The notes under the pieces were generated by a model. The model worked only from the letters and a program-made list of their open reading frames with translations, did no database searches and was not told where the DNA came from. The translations under genes were made by a program, and so were the position numbers. This document shows, in pieces, positions 30,601-39,462 of a stretch of 64,000 bases of DNA; position 1 is the stretch's first letter; each line of letters opens with the position of its first letter. The DNA lies in the NCBI RefSeq assembly GCF_000148725.1, contig NZ_GL476310.1, forward strand, positions 1 through 64,000. Reading direction: 5' to 3'. This stretch comes from Roseibium sp. TrichSKD4. GTDB taxonomy: Bacteria; Pseudomonadota; Alphaproteobacteria; Rhizobiales; Stappiaceae.

Positions 30601-31791
30601 ATGACGATGACTTCTTCAGATATGGCCAGACCCGCAAGCGCAGCAACTGCAGCGCAGCCGGTTTCGAATATGGAAAAGGACGGCGAAGAGCCTCAGCAGA
30701 CCAAGCCGCGGGAAACTGCGGCGATCTGGACAAAACTGAAGCGCTTGCTGGGCCTGCAGCGCGGCGGCAATCTCCGCGAAAATCTTGAAGACGAACTTGC
30801 AAATGATAGCGGCACGGCAAGTTTCTCACCGGAAGAACGTTTGTTGCTGGGAAACATCCTACGCTTGCGGGAGCTTCGAATCGACGATGTCATGATCCCG
30901 CGTGCGAATATTGAGGCCGTCGACAGTTGCACATCGTTGGGCCGTGTACTCGATCTCTTCCGCGAAAGCGGGCATTCGCGCATGCCGGTCTATCATGAAA
31001 CACTCGATGACCCGCGTGGAATGGTCCATATCAAGGACTTGATGGCTTACATTGCCGAGTGCGGTGGTCATTGCAAGCCGGATGCGCCGGGTGAGCCGGA
31101 ACCTGTTGCTGAAGAGGATGACGAACAGGTTGATCCGCGTGGGCACAACAGCCGTGAGATCGACCTGGGAGCCGTCGATTTGTCGACAGGACTTCGAGAC
31201 ACCAACTTGGTGCGCGACCTTCTCTTTGTGCCTCCCTCCATGCCTGCCACGGACTTGATGGCCAAGATGCAGGCTGGTCGTATCCAGATGGCACTTGTGA
31301 TCGACGAATATGGCGGAACGGATGGCCTCGTCTCACTCGAAGACCTCGTTGAAGAGGTTGTCGGTGATATTGAGGACGAGCATGACGAAGACGATGAAGT
31401 CATGATGGTTCCCGGCGAAGAGGGTGTTTGGGCTGCTGACCCGCGCTTGCCGCTGGAAGAATTGGACAAGGCGCTCGGCAGTAAAATCGCGACGGGTGAA
31501 TTGACCGAAGATGTCGATACGCTTGGCGGGCTTTTGTATGTCACAGCAGGCCGTGTCCCGGTCCGCGGCGAGTTGCTCTATGTGGCTGAAGTTCCCGGTT
31601 ATGAGTTTGAAATTCTCGACGCGGATCCAAGACGGATCAAGCGCTTGCGCATCCGCCGTCGTCGGGCAGAGGCTCGGACAGTGGACCTACGTCGACGGTT
31701 GAAACGACCAGAGGGAACTCAGTCTGCTGAGCCTTCGGATCAAGCAAATTCTGGTACAGATCCAAAGCCTGCAGAAATTACTGACAAGTAA
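30601..31791 (+). CDS. CorC/HlyC-type CBS-domain protein
   Basis: A soluble hemolysin-C/CorC family protein: a short N-terminal tail, then RLRELRIDDVMIPRANIEAV opening two CBS domains (about 95-255), and a C-terminal CorC_HlyC domain (DTLGGLLYVTAGRVPVRGELLYV). E. coli CorC has been linked to Co/Mg efflux and to the Lnt neighbourhood; here lnt is next. The inserted acidic stretch between the CBS motifs (EPVAEEDDEQVDPRGH) is longer than in E. coli. There is no DUF21 membrane domain. The start is uncertain among ATGs at 30601 and 30607, neither with a clear ribosome site. 396 residues from 30601. Confidence 0.88.
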   Translation: MTMTSSDMARPASAATAAQPVSNMEKDGEEPQQTKPRETAAIWTKLKRLLGLQRGGNLRENLEDELANDSGTASFSPEERLLLGNILRLRELRIDDVMIPRANIEAVDSCTSLGRVLDLFRESGHSRMPVYHETLDDPRGMVHIKDLMAYIAECGGHCKPDAPGEPEPVAEEDDEQVDPRGHNSREIDLGAVDLSTGLRDTNLVRDLLFVPPSMPATDLMAKMQAGRIQMALVIDEYGGTDGLVSLEDLVEEVVGDIEDEHDEDDEVMMVPGEEGVWAADPRLPLEELDKALGSKIATGELTEDVDTLGGLLYVTAGRVPVRGELLYVAEVPGYEFEILDADPRRIKRLRIRRRRAEARTVDLRRRLKRPEGTQSAEPSDQANSGTDPKPAEITDK

Positions 31792-31894
31792 ATCGGGTTT
31801 TTCCAGTTCTTACGATGGGAAAGGCTGCGAGTTGCCTTGACCTTGTAGGAGGGTTCGACAACTCTCGAAGGCAGCAAATCATCTTCGGGATGTC

Positions 31895-33520
31895 ATGACC
31901 CTGAATTCCCTGTCCGCACCTTTGATCGCCGTCTCGAACGCATGCCTTTTGGCATGGGGGGTCAAACGGTTTGCACTCACCTTGTTTTTTGGAGCGCTGG
32001 CTGCTGCTTCTTTGCCGCCCTTGAACTGGTTCTGGGTGTTGCCAATCAGTTTTTCCGGGCTTGTCTGGCTTTTGGATGGAGCTTTGTCGAAGCAGACGCT
32101 CACACGCAGAGGGCGCTTCTGGCGTGGGTTCAAGCTCGGCTGGGTGTTTGGTTTTGCCTACTTCCTGGCGGGCCTTTGGTGGATCGGTTCAGCCTTTCTT
32201 GTCGAAGCAGATCGCTTCGCCTGGATGCTGCCATTTGCCGTTTTGGCAATGCCGACCGGCCTTGCGCTTTTTGTTGCTCTGGGAACAGCGGTTGCTGCAC
32301 TTTTGTGGAGTGAGGGCTGGGGACGTATTTTTGCACTTGCAGTCGGCTTGGCACTGTTTGAGTGGCTTCGTGGACATATTCTCACAGGATTTCCATGGAA
32401 TTCCTTTGGATACGGAGTGTCTGGAAGTCTACTGCTGAGCCAAACCGCAAGCCTTGTGGGCATTTATGGGCTTGGGTTTCTGACAGTTCTTATCGCATCC
32501 AGCCCCGCCATATTGACTGACCCGGTTCGAGCTGCCCGAAAATGGAAGCCACTCGTTGGCCTTGTCCTTCTTTTGGTGGCGGTAACCAGCTACGGCACAT
32601 ACCGTTTGTACATTCTGCCAGATCCAGAACCGTCTGACGTTGATGTACGAATTGTTCAGCCTGCCATCGACCAACGGGAGAAATGGCTTCCAGAAAACCG
32701 GGAACCTATCTTCAAGATGCTTTTGGAAATGTCGCAAAAACCGCTTGGCGGAAATGCGCGTGTCGGACAACAGCGAATTGTCGTCTGGCCTGAATCAGCA
32801 ATCCCGTTCCTGTTGACCCGTGAGCCCGGCGCGTTGTTTCGGATATCACGAGTGTTGAATGACAAGACCACATTGGCGACCGGCGCAGTTCGCATGGAGG
32901 CGGTCGGTGACGAGGCGCAATATTTTAACAGTATCTATTTTATCGGCGGAAATGGAACGGTTTTGGAGGTCTATGACAAGGTCCACTTGGTGCCGTATGG
33001 GGAGTATTTGCCGCTCAAATCAATGCTTGAGCGTCTGGGCCTGAGCACGTTGGTGGATGCTCCCGAAGGGTTTCAGGCCGGCTATCGTCAGAGAGTATTG
33101 AACATTGAAGGATTGCCGCCGGTTATCCCTTTGATTTGTTATGAAACCATTTTCCCTGCCTATGGAAAAAGCGGCGAAGAGCAAGCGTCGTGGTTGTTGA
33201 ATGTCACCAATGACGCGTGGTTCGGGAATACTCCAGGGCCGTATCAGCACTTTTCGCAAGCATCCATGCGGGCGATTGAGCAGGGCGTGCCAGTAATACG
33301 CGCGGCAAACACTGGTATTTCTGCGGTTGTAGACGCAAAGGGACGTGTGTTGACGTCGGTTGCATTATTCGACGTAGGGGTGTTGGATGAAAAAATCCCC
33401 GGTAAAATAGAAAAAACACCCTACGGAAGATACGGCGATAAGTTATTCGTATTTCTTATGGTTATTGGTTTGAGTTTTTCTGTCTTCGCAAAGTACAACC
33501 GAGGTTCGCGTAATAATTGA
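31895..33520 (+). CDS. lnt: Apolipoprotein N-acyltransferase
   Basis: Inner-membrane enzyme that adds the third acyl chain to lipoproteins. An N-terminal block of transmembrane helices (FALTLFFGALAAASLPPL onward, to about residue 245) precedes a nitrilase-fold periplasmic domain. Catalytic residues are visible: Glu300 in VWPESAIPFL, Lys362 in YDKVHLVPYGEYLPL and Cys415 in LICYETIFPAY. A last hydrophobic helix (LFVFLMVIGLSFSVFA) closes the protein. 541 residues is standard. It is preceded by corC and followed by the Xre regulator. Confidence 0.96.
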   Translation: MTLNSLSAPLIAVSNACLLAWGVKRFALTLFFGALAAASLPPLNWFWVLPISFSGLVWLLDGALSKQTLTRRGRFWRGFKLGWVFGFAYFLAGLWWIGSAFLVEADRFAWMLPFAVLAMPTGLALFVALGTAVAALLWSEGWGRIFALAVGLALFEWLRGHILTGFPWNSFGYGVSGSLLLSQTASLVGIYGLGFLTVLIASSPAILTDPVRAARKWKPLVGLVLLLVAVTSYGTYRLYILPDPEPSDVDVRIVQPAIDQREKWLPENREPIFKMLLEMSQKPLGGNARVGQQRIVVWPESAIPFLLTREPGALFRISRVLNDKTTLATGAVRMEAVGDEAQYFNSIYFIGGNGTVLEVYDKVHLVPYGEYLPLKSMLERLGLSTLVDAPEGFQAGYRQRVLNIEGLPPVIPLICYETIFPAYGKSGEEQASWLLNVTNDAWFGNTPGPYQHFSQASMRAIEQGVPVIRAANTGISAVVDAKGRVLTSVALFDVGVLDEKIPGKIEKTPYGRYGDKLFVFLMVIGLSFSVFAKYNRGSRNN

Positions 33521-33714
33521 TAAATTTGCTTTGGTATTGTGCGAATGTTGTGATACAACCTGACGATCGCTCAGGTGAGGCGACTGAAATGAGCCGGTAG
33601 CGGATTGTTGGGGCATATCCGTCGCGGGCCAGCGAATGTGGGAATCGCAGGGTTCACCGGTTTGAGGAGACCACAAGGGCGCGGAGGCGCCTGGAACAAG
33701 AAAGTAAATGCGAT

Positions 33715-34122
33715 ATGCCCAGTAAAAAGGCTCCAAATCCCATAGACGTGCATGTTGGAAGCCGTGTACGACTTCGCCGCATGATGCTCGGAATGAGCCA
33801 GGAAAAGCTCGGCGAAAGCCTTGGAATTACTTTCCAGCAGATCCAGAAATATGAAAAAGGCACAAACCGTATCGGCGCGAGCCGTTTGCAGCACATTGCT
33901 ACGATTCTGAAGGTTCCGGTTGCCTTTTTCTTTGAAGATGCTCCTGGTACGCCTGAAGAAGCCGAGGGCTTTGGCGAAGCGCAGCCAACATCCTATGTCG
34001 TGGATTTTCTGTCCTCGTCCGAAGGCCTTTCCCTGAACAAGGCATTTGTCAGAATTGACGATCCGAAAGTCCGTCGCCGGATCGTGGATCTCGTCAGGTC
34101 TCTTGCGGGTGATGAGCTCTAA
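33715..34122 (+). CDS. Xre/Cro-CI family helix-turn-helix regulator
   Basis: A 135-residue DNA-binding protein. The HTH reads RLRRMMLGMSQEKLGESLGITFQQIQKYEKGTNRIGASRLQHIATIL (about 18-65), followed by VPVAFFFEDAP and a C-terminal region ending VRRRIVDLVRSLAGDEL. Regulators of this type commonly sit between lnt and metK in Hyphomicrobiales. The regulon is not established from sequence. Confidence 0.9.
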   Translation: MPSKKAPNPIDVHVGSRVRLRRMMLGMSQEKLGESLGITFQQIQKYEKGTNRIGASRLQHIATILKVPVAFFFEDAPGTPEEAEGFGEAQPTSYVVDFLSSSEGLSLNKAFVRIDDPKVRRRIVDLVRSLAGDEL

Positions 34123-34170
34123 TTTATCACTTTGGGTTGACGAACGTCCAATCTTCTAAGATTGATGCAC

Positions 34171-34200
34171 GAGAAGCGGCGTATGAAAGCGCCGCTTCTC
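34171..34200 (+). promoter_or_regulatory. Hairpin in the xre-metK gap
   Basis: A perfect 11-bp stem (GAGAAGCGGCG/CGCCGCTTCTC) with an 8-nt loop ends 30 bases before the metK ATG. No U-run follows. It could end the xre transcript or be part of the metK leader. It does not match the SAM riboswitch consensuses I know. Confidence 0.5.
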
Positions 34201-34230
34201 CTATATTCATTCCCAGAAGGACGTTTGCCA

Positions 34231-35403
34231 ATGGCTCGTCAAGAGTATCTTTTTACTTCCGAATCGGTCTCTGAAGGCCACCCGGACAAGGTGTGCGACC
34301 GCATTTCCGATGCGGTTGTGGATGCCTTTCTGTCCGAAATGCCGGATGCGCGTGTTGCATGTGAAACGCTTGCCACAACAAACCGGGTTGTCATAGCCGG
34401 TGAAACTCGTGGCCCGGCCACAGTTACCCATGATCTGATTGCTCACCTTGCCCGCATGGCCATCAAGGACATTGGTTATGCGCAGGAGGGTTTTCACTGG
34501 GAAAATTGTGATGTTGCCGTTCATCTTCATGCTCAGTCAGCTCACATTGCTCAAGGTGTTGATGCATCCGGTGGCAAGGATGAAGGGGCTGGCGATCAGG
34601 GCATTATGTTCGGATACGCCTGCCGTGAGACGCCGGAATTAATGCCGGCTCCGATTCTGTATTCCCACAAAATCCTTCAACTGCTTGCTGAAGCACGTAA
34701 ATCCGGCAAGGAGCCGGTTTTGGGTCCGGACGCAAAGAGTCAGGTTACAGTTCGTTATGCAGGCGGCAAGCCCGTTGAGGTGACGTCCGTTGTTCTGTCC
34801 ACCCAGCATCTCGACGAAAACATGTCGTCCGATGATGTGCGAAAGGTTGTCGAGCCCTATATCCGCACCGCTCTTCCAGATGGCATGCTGACAGATGAGA
34901 CTGTCTGGCACATCAATCCGACCGGGACGTTTGTGATCGGTGGCCCGGATGGTGACTGTGGTCTGACAGGTCGCAAGATTATCGTTGATACCTATGGTGG
35001 TGCAGCTCCGCATGGCGGCGGTGCGTTCTCTGGTAAAGACCCGACAAAGGTTGACCGCTCTGCAGCTTATGCTGCCCGCTACCTTGCAAAGAATGTTGTT
35101 GCGGCCGACCTGGCGGATCGCTGCACGATCCAGCTTTCCTATGCAATTGGTGTGTCGGATCCGCTTTCTGTTTATGTCGATCTTCATGACACCGGGCGTT
35201 GTGACGTTGAGAAGCTGGAAAAAGGTTTGCGCGATGTGATGGGCCTCAGCCCGCGTGGCATTCGTGAACATCTTCAGCTAAACAACCCGATTTATGAGCG
35301 CACAGCCGCTTACGGACATTTCGGACGCCAGCCAGATGAGACAGGTGGTTTTACCTGGGAAAAAACAGATCTGGTTGACGCGCTGAAGACAATTGCGGGA
35401 TAA
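34231..35403 (+). CDS. metK: S-adenosylmethionine synthase
   Basis: Makes SAM from methionine and ATP. The 390-residue enzyme shows [40 protein letters not shown] and [27 protein letters not shown], all MAT signatures. I chose the ATG at 34231 over a longer frame from 34162 whose first codons fall inside the leader hairpin. A hairpin precedes the gene and a terminator separates it from trmB. It supplies SAM for UbiE, PmtA, MiaB and TrmB, all encoded in this window. Confidence 0.98.
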   Translation: MARQEYLFTSESVSEGHPDKVCDRISDAVVDAFLSEMPDARVACETLATTNRVVIAGETRGPATVTHDLIAHLARMAIKDIGYAQEGFHWENCDVAVHLHAQSAHIAQGVDASGGKDEGAGDQGIMFGYACRETPELMPAPILYSHKILQLLAEARKSGKEPVLGPDAKSQVTVRYAGGKPVEVTSVVLSTQHLDENMSSDDVRKVVEPYIRTALPDGMLTDETVWHINPTGTFVIGGPDGDCGLTGRKIIVDTYGGAAPHGGGAFSGKDPTKVDRSAAYAARYLAKNVVAADLADRCTIQLSYAIGVSDPLSVYVDLHDTGRCDVEKLEKGLRDVMGLSPRGIREHLQLNNPIYERTAAYGHFGRQPDETGGFTWEKTDLVDALKTIAG

Positions 35404-35432
35404 GCCCCTCAACAAGGGCAACAGATGGGGAG

Positions 35433-35456
35433 CGCCGGCCTTTTGGCCGGCGTTCT
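35433..35456 (+). terminator. Terminator between metK and trmB
   Basis: Perfect 8-bp stem CGCCGGCC/GGCCGGCG with a TTTT loop, followed by a moderately U-rich TTCTGG. It lies 29 bases past the metK stop and only 10 before trmB, so read-through is possible. Confidence 0.7.
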
Positions 35457-35465
35457 GGTTTCAAG

Positions 35466-36164
35466 ATGAACGACTATTACGACGGTTCTTTCTTTGGACG
35501 GCGAAAGGGCAAACCCCTTAGTCCACGGCGGACAGCATTGATGGATGATGGTCTGGCGCACTTGCGTGTTGATCTCACCAAACCCGCGCCGGAAGATTTG
35601 CGTGATTTGTTTGAGGCTCCCGTTCAGACCGTGTCTCTCGAGGTTGGATTTGGGGGCGGTGAGCATTTGCTTCACCGTGCCCGCGAAAATCCCTCAATCG
35701 GGTTTATCGGTGTGGAACCCTTTGTCACAAGCATGGCCAAGGTGGTGACTGCGGTCGTTGAGGAAGGGCTGAGCAACATCCGGCTTTATGACGATGATGC
35801 CATCAAATTACTGGACTGGATGCCTGAAGCATCAATTGATCTTGCGTATCAGCTCTACCCTGATCCTTGGCCAAAAAAGCGCCACTGGAAACGGCGATTT
35901 ATCAATCACCAGAACCTTGATCGATATGCCCGCGTGATCAGGCCCGGCAGTGAATTCCGTTTTGCCAGCGACATAGACACCTATGTTGATTGGACCTTGC
36001 GTCATTGCCGTGACCACGCATCCTTCCAGTGGACTGCGCAATGTGCAGATGATTGGCGTGTGCCGTGGCAAGGTTGGCCGGGAACCCGTTATGAAGCAAA
36101 GGCTTTTCGGGAAGGGCGGGTGCCGCGATACCTGACGTTCCTCCGCAAGCTGTCCTCTGACTGA
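35466..36164 (+). CDS. trmB: tRNA (guanine-N7)-methyltransferase
   Basis: SAM-dependent enzyme that makes m7G46 in tRNA. It has [20 protein letters not shown] (SAM loop), [32 protein letters not shown] (the conserved PDPWPKKRH motif) and the C-terminal [12 protein letters not shown] with the substrate-binding Thr and Glu. 232 residues is normal. It follows metK by about 60 bp with a terminator between. Confidence 0.96.
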   Translation: MNDYYDGSFFGRRKGKPLSPRRTALMDDGLAHLRVDLTKPAPEDLRDLFEAPVQTVSLEVGFGGGEHLLHRARENPSIGFIGVEPFVTSMAKVVTAVVEEGLSNIRLYDDDAIKLLDWMPEASIDLAYQLYPDPWPKKRHWKRRFINHQNLDRYARVIRPGSEFRFASDIDTYVDWTLRHCRDHASFQWTAQCADDWRVPWQGWPGTRYEAKAFREGRVPRYLTFLRKLSSD

Positions 36165-36226
36165 CAAAGATAATTGCTCAAATCGGGCTCTTTCCGTGGT
36201 CAGCCCTTGCCTTTCTATCGAGTTTA

Positions 36227-36306
36227 GCTGTATACAGCCGTTGTTTCACCTCATCGGCTGTATCAGGCAGGTTGAGAGTGGGCCCGCAGGGGACCCGCTC
36301 TTTTTT
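36227..36306 (+). promoter_or_regulatory. Structured leader upstream of rimP
   Basis: A palindrome GCTGTATACAGC (36227-36238) overlaps one arm of a 9-bp inverted repeat ATACAGCCG/CGGCTGTAT (36232-36240 and 36255-36263), so the two folds exclude each other. A 7-bp hairpin with a six-U run (36276-36306) follows. The set resembles an attenuator ahead of the rimP-nusA operon. The last hairpin could also be the trmB terminator. Confidence 0.5.
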
Positions 36307-36392
36307 GCTTAGTCAGATGAAAATCGGCGATTTGAAGCGCAGGACTGTGCCGTCGGAAACGGTTAGGTCAATTGAGAGCAGGAGCGGGTTTT

Positions 36393-36995
36393 TTGAGCGA
36401 ACACGAAGCACGGATCGTTACAGAGCAAGGACTGGATGCCCGCGTTGCAGCCATCGTTGAGCCTGTGATCGAGGATCTGGGGTTTCGTCTGGTGCGCTCG
36501 AAAATCAGTGCGGCAAACGGCTGCACGCTGCAGATCATGGCTGAGCGTCCAGACGGGACGATGACTGTCGAGGATTGCGAAACCGTTAGTCGGGCTGTTT
36601 CTCCAGCTCTCGATGTGGATGATCCGATCAGCCGGGCTTATCACCTTGAGGTGTCGTCTCCCGGAATTGATCGACCGCTTGTTCGTGAGAGCGACTTCGT
36701 ACGCTGGTCTGGTCACGAGGTGAAAATTGAAATGAGCGTCTTGCAGGAGGGGCGGAAACGATTTCGCGGCACACTCCTCGGCGCTGAAAACGGTGAGACG
36801 CAAATCAAGTTGCCAGACACGAAGTCCGGTGAAGTTGACGCAGTGTCGTTGCCGATTGGCGATATCGGTGAAGCTAAGCTGGTGTTGACCGACGATTTGA
36901 TTACAGCCGCCCTGAAGGCGGAAAAAGCTGCATTGGCTGCCCGCGGTGCGGATGTTGGCGATGCAGGTTTTGAACAGGACAACGACCCGAATTGA
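36393..36995 (+). CDS. rimP: Ribosome maturation factor RimP
   Basis: Assists 30S subunit assembly. Motifs [43 protein letters not shown] and [15 protein letters not shown] are typical. The start is TTG at 36393, because AGGAG lies at 36380-36384, 8 bases before it, giving a 200-residue protein beginning MSEHEARIV; an earlier in-frame TTG at 36372 would add 7 residues but lies before the ribosome site. First gene of the rimP-nusA-infB run. Confidence 0.95.
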   Translation: MSEHEARIVTEQGLDARVAAIVEPVIEDLGFRLVRSKISAANGCTLQIMAERPDGTMTVEDCETVSRAVSPALDVDDPISRAYHLEVSSPGIDRPLVRESDFVRWSGHEVKIEMSVLQEGRKRFRGTLLGAENGETQIKLPDTKSGEVDAVSLPIGDIGEAKLVLTDDLITAALKAEKAALAARGADVGDAGFEQDNDPN

Positions 36996-37073
36996 GCGGC
37001 TCCGCTCGCTGAACAAATGGCAGATAGTGCGCCAAAGACTTGGACTACAAGCGGCGCCAGAGGAGTGAAATGA

Positions 37074-38753
37074 ATGGCTATCAGCGCTAACCGGCTGGAA
37101 TTGCTGCAAATTGCTGACGCAGTTGCACGGGAAAAGTCGATTGATCGCACCATCGTCATCTCGGCCATGGAAGATGCAATCCAAAAGGCTGCCCGTTCCC
37201 GCTACGGCACTGAGACCGAAGTTCGCGCCGAAATCAATCCAAAGACCGGCGATATCCGTCTGCAGCGTCTGCTGCAGGTCGTTGAGGTCGTCGAAAATGT
37301 CTCTACCGAAATCGCTGTTGAAGACGCGCGTCAGCGCAACCCGGAAGCCGCTCTTGGCGATTTCATTGCTGATCCGTTGCCGCCACTTGACTTTGGTCGG
37401 ATCGCGGCGCAGTCCGCAAAGCAAGTCATCGTTCAAAAGGTGCGTGAAGCCGAACGTGACCGCCAGTACGACGAATACAAGGATCGCGTTGGCGAGGTTA
37501 TCAACGGTGTTGTGAAGCGTGCAGAATACGGCAACGTGATTGTCGATCTGGGGCGCGCTGAGGCGATCGTGCGCCGGGACGAGTTGATCCCGCGTGAAAT
37601 CTTCCGCACAGGAGATCGTATCCGCGCTTACATCCACGATGTTCGCCGCGAACAGCGCGGTCCGCAGATCTTTTTGTCACGGACCCATCCGCAGTTCATG
37701 GCCAAGCTGTTTACGTCCGAAGTGCCGGAAATTTATGATGGCGTCATCGAAATCCGCACAGTGGCCCGTGATCCGGGTTCCCGCGCAAAGATTGCCGTGA
37801 TCTCCAAGGACAGCTCCATTGATCCGGTCGGTGCCTGCGTTGGTATGCGCGGTAGCCGTGTTCAGGCTGTTGTTGGTGAGCTGCAGGGCGAAAAGATCGA
37901 CATCATTCCGTGGAATGAAGACCCGGCGACTTTCATCGTCAACGCGCTTCAGCCCGCTGAAGTTGCCAAGGTCGTTCTGGACGAAGATGCAGAACGGATC
38001 GAGGTTGTCGTTCCGGACGAGCAGTTGTCTCTTGCCATTGGCCGTCGCGGTCAAAACGTTCGTCTGGCCTCCCAGCTGACCGGCTGGGCCATCGACATTA
38101 TGACCGAGCAAGAAGAATCCGATCGTCGTCAAAAAGAGTTCGTTGAGCGGTCTCAGCTCTTCATGGACGCTTTGAATGTTGACGAAATGGTTGGTCAGCT
38201 GCTTGCGACAGAAGGCTTCACCTCGGTTGAGGAAGTTGCCTATGTGGAGCTCGATGAGATCTCCATGATCGAAGGTTTCGATGACGAGACCGCGGAAGAA
38301 ATTCAGGCGCGTGCCCGCGACTACCTGGAAGAACTGGAAGCCAAGCTGGACGCGGAGCGTCAAGAACTCGGTGTTTCTGATGATTTGCGGTCGATTGACG
38401 GTCTGACGCTGGCCATGATGGTGGCGCTCGGTAAGGACGACGTCAAGTCCATGGAAGACCTTGCTGGCTGCGCTGCAGACGACCTGGTTGGTTGGACGGA
38501 GCGCAAAGACGGTGAGACCAAACGGTATGAAGGTGCCTTGAGCGCGTTCGATCTTTCTCGCGCTGAAGCGGAAGCCATGGTAATGGCTGCACGTGTTGCT
38601 GCTGGCTGGATCACCGAAGAGGAACTTGCAGCGCAGAACGCAGAAGCTGAAGAGGTGTCCGAAGAGGACGCTGAGCATGCCGAGGGCGCTGATGAAGGCG
38701 TAAGCGAAGCAGTTGAAAAAGACGTGTCCATCGACACTGTCTTTAACAACTAA
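37074..38753 (+). CDS. nusA: Transcription termination/antitermination protein NusA
   Basis: RNA polymerase-binding factor for pausing, termination and antitermination. From the N-terminus: the NusA N-terminal domain (RLELLQIADAVAREK), the S1 domain (GEVINGVVKRAEYGNVIVDLG), and two KH domains (SKDSSIDPVGACVGMRGSRVQ, AIGRRGQNVRLASQLTGW). A helix-hairpin-helix region follows (about 370-500), then a Glu-rich acidic tail. 559 residues, with the longer C-terminal part typical of alphaproteobacteria. It follows rimP and precedes ylxR and infB. Confidence 0.97.
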   Translation: MAISANRLELLQIADAVAREKSIDRTIVISAMEDAIQKAARSRYGTETEVRAEINPKTGDIRLQRLLQVVEVVENVSTEIAVEDARQRNPEAALGDFIADPLPPLDFGRIAAQSAKQVIVQKVREAERDRQYDEYKDRVGEVINGVVKRAEYGNVIVDLGRAEAIVRRDELIPREIFRTGDRIRAYIHDVRREQRGPQIFLSRTHPQFMAKLFTSEVPEIYDGVIEIRTVARDPGSRAKIAVISKDSSIDPVGACVGMRGSRVQAVVGELQGEKIDIIPWNEDPATFIVNALQPAEVAKVVLDEDAERIEVVVPDEQLSLAIGRRGQNVRLASQLTGWAIDIMTEQEESDRRQKEFVERSQLFMDALNVDEMVGQLLATEGFTSVEEVAYVELDEISMIEGFDDETAEEIQARARDYLEELEAKLDAERQELGVSDDLRSIDGLTLAMMVALGKDDVKSMEDLAGCAADDLVGWTERKDGETKRYEGALSAFDLSRAEAEAMVMAARVAAGWITEEELAAQNAEAEEVSEEDAEHAEGADEGVSEAVEKDVSIDTVFNN

Positions 38754-38801
38754 AATGGAACGAACGGCGAAGCGTGTCCGAACGACAGAGCAAGGAGCGC
38801 C

Positions 38802-39455
38802 ATGCCGCGTAAGAATGAACCAACAGAGAGGCAATGTGCTGTCTCTCGCAAGGTTTTGCCAATTGACCTGCTGATCCGGTTCGTGCTCGACCCGGAAGGG
38901 CGGGTTGTCCCGGACCTGAAGCAAAAGCTTCCGGGGCGGGGCGTTTGGGTTACCGCAGCCGCTGAGGCTGTGGCGACCGCAGAAAAGGATCGGAAACGGG
39001 TTTTCGGCCGCGGCTTCAAATCAGAAGTACGCGTTGAGCCGGGTCTTGAGAAGCAGGTGGACACGTTGATGGAACGTGCAGCCCTGCAGGCGTTGTCAAT
39101 AACGCGCAAGGCCGGTGAGCTGGTAACCGGATTTTCGAAAGTTGATGCCGCACTTCGGGCCGGACCTGTTGCAGGTCTGGTGCATGCCATTGAGGCCTCT
39201 GAAGACGGAGTTCGGAAGCTGGCGGCAGTGGCGGCGAGCGAGCAAGAGACCGCAAACGGGTGGGAAATCGTCCGTTTGTTCGATTCGACTCAATTGGATT
39301 TGGCATTGGGTCGGTCAAATGTGATACATGCTGCACTGCTTGCAGGTTCAGCCAGCGAAAACTTCCTGTCGCGTGTTCGCGAATTGGAGGCTTTCCGGTC
39401 GAACACGGCACTGGAAGAGACAAGCAACGCAGCCGACGAGGTTGCGCAGGACTGA
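38802..39455 (+). CDS. YlxR-domain RNA-binding protein with L7Ae-like C-terminus
   Basis: Two joined domains are visible. The N-terminal YlxR (DUF448) part reads [42 protein letters not shown] (about 8-50). The second half (about 85-185) resembles the L7Ae/S12e fold ([36 protein letters not shown]). Such fused proteins between nusA and infB are usual in alphaproteobacteria. RNA binding is likely; the target is not known. 217 residues, 8 bp before infB. Confidence 0.88.
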   Translation: MPRKNEPTERQCAVSRKVLPIDLLIRFVLDPEGRVVPDLKQKLPGRGVWVTAAAEAVATAEKDRKRVFGRGFKSEVRVEPGLEKQVDTLMERAALQALSITRKAGELVTGFSKVDAALRAGPVAGLVHAIEASEDGVRKLAAVAASEQETANGWEIVRLFDSTQLDLALGRSNVIHAALLAGSASENFLSRVRELEAFRSNTALEETSNAADEVAQD

Positions 39456-39462
39456 AGGCAAT

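Noticed and set aside
34123-34230. A SAM-II or SAM/SAH riboswitch ahead of metK
   Set aside because: Only a simple GC-rich hairpin is visible, and the conserved core bases of those classes are not found.
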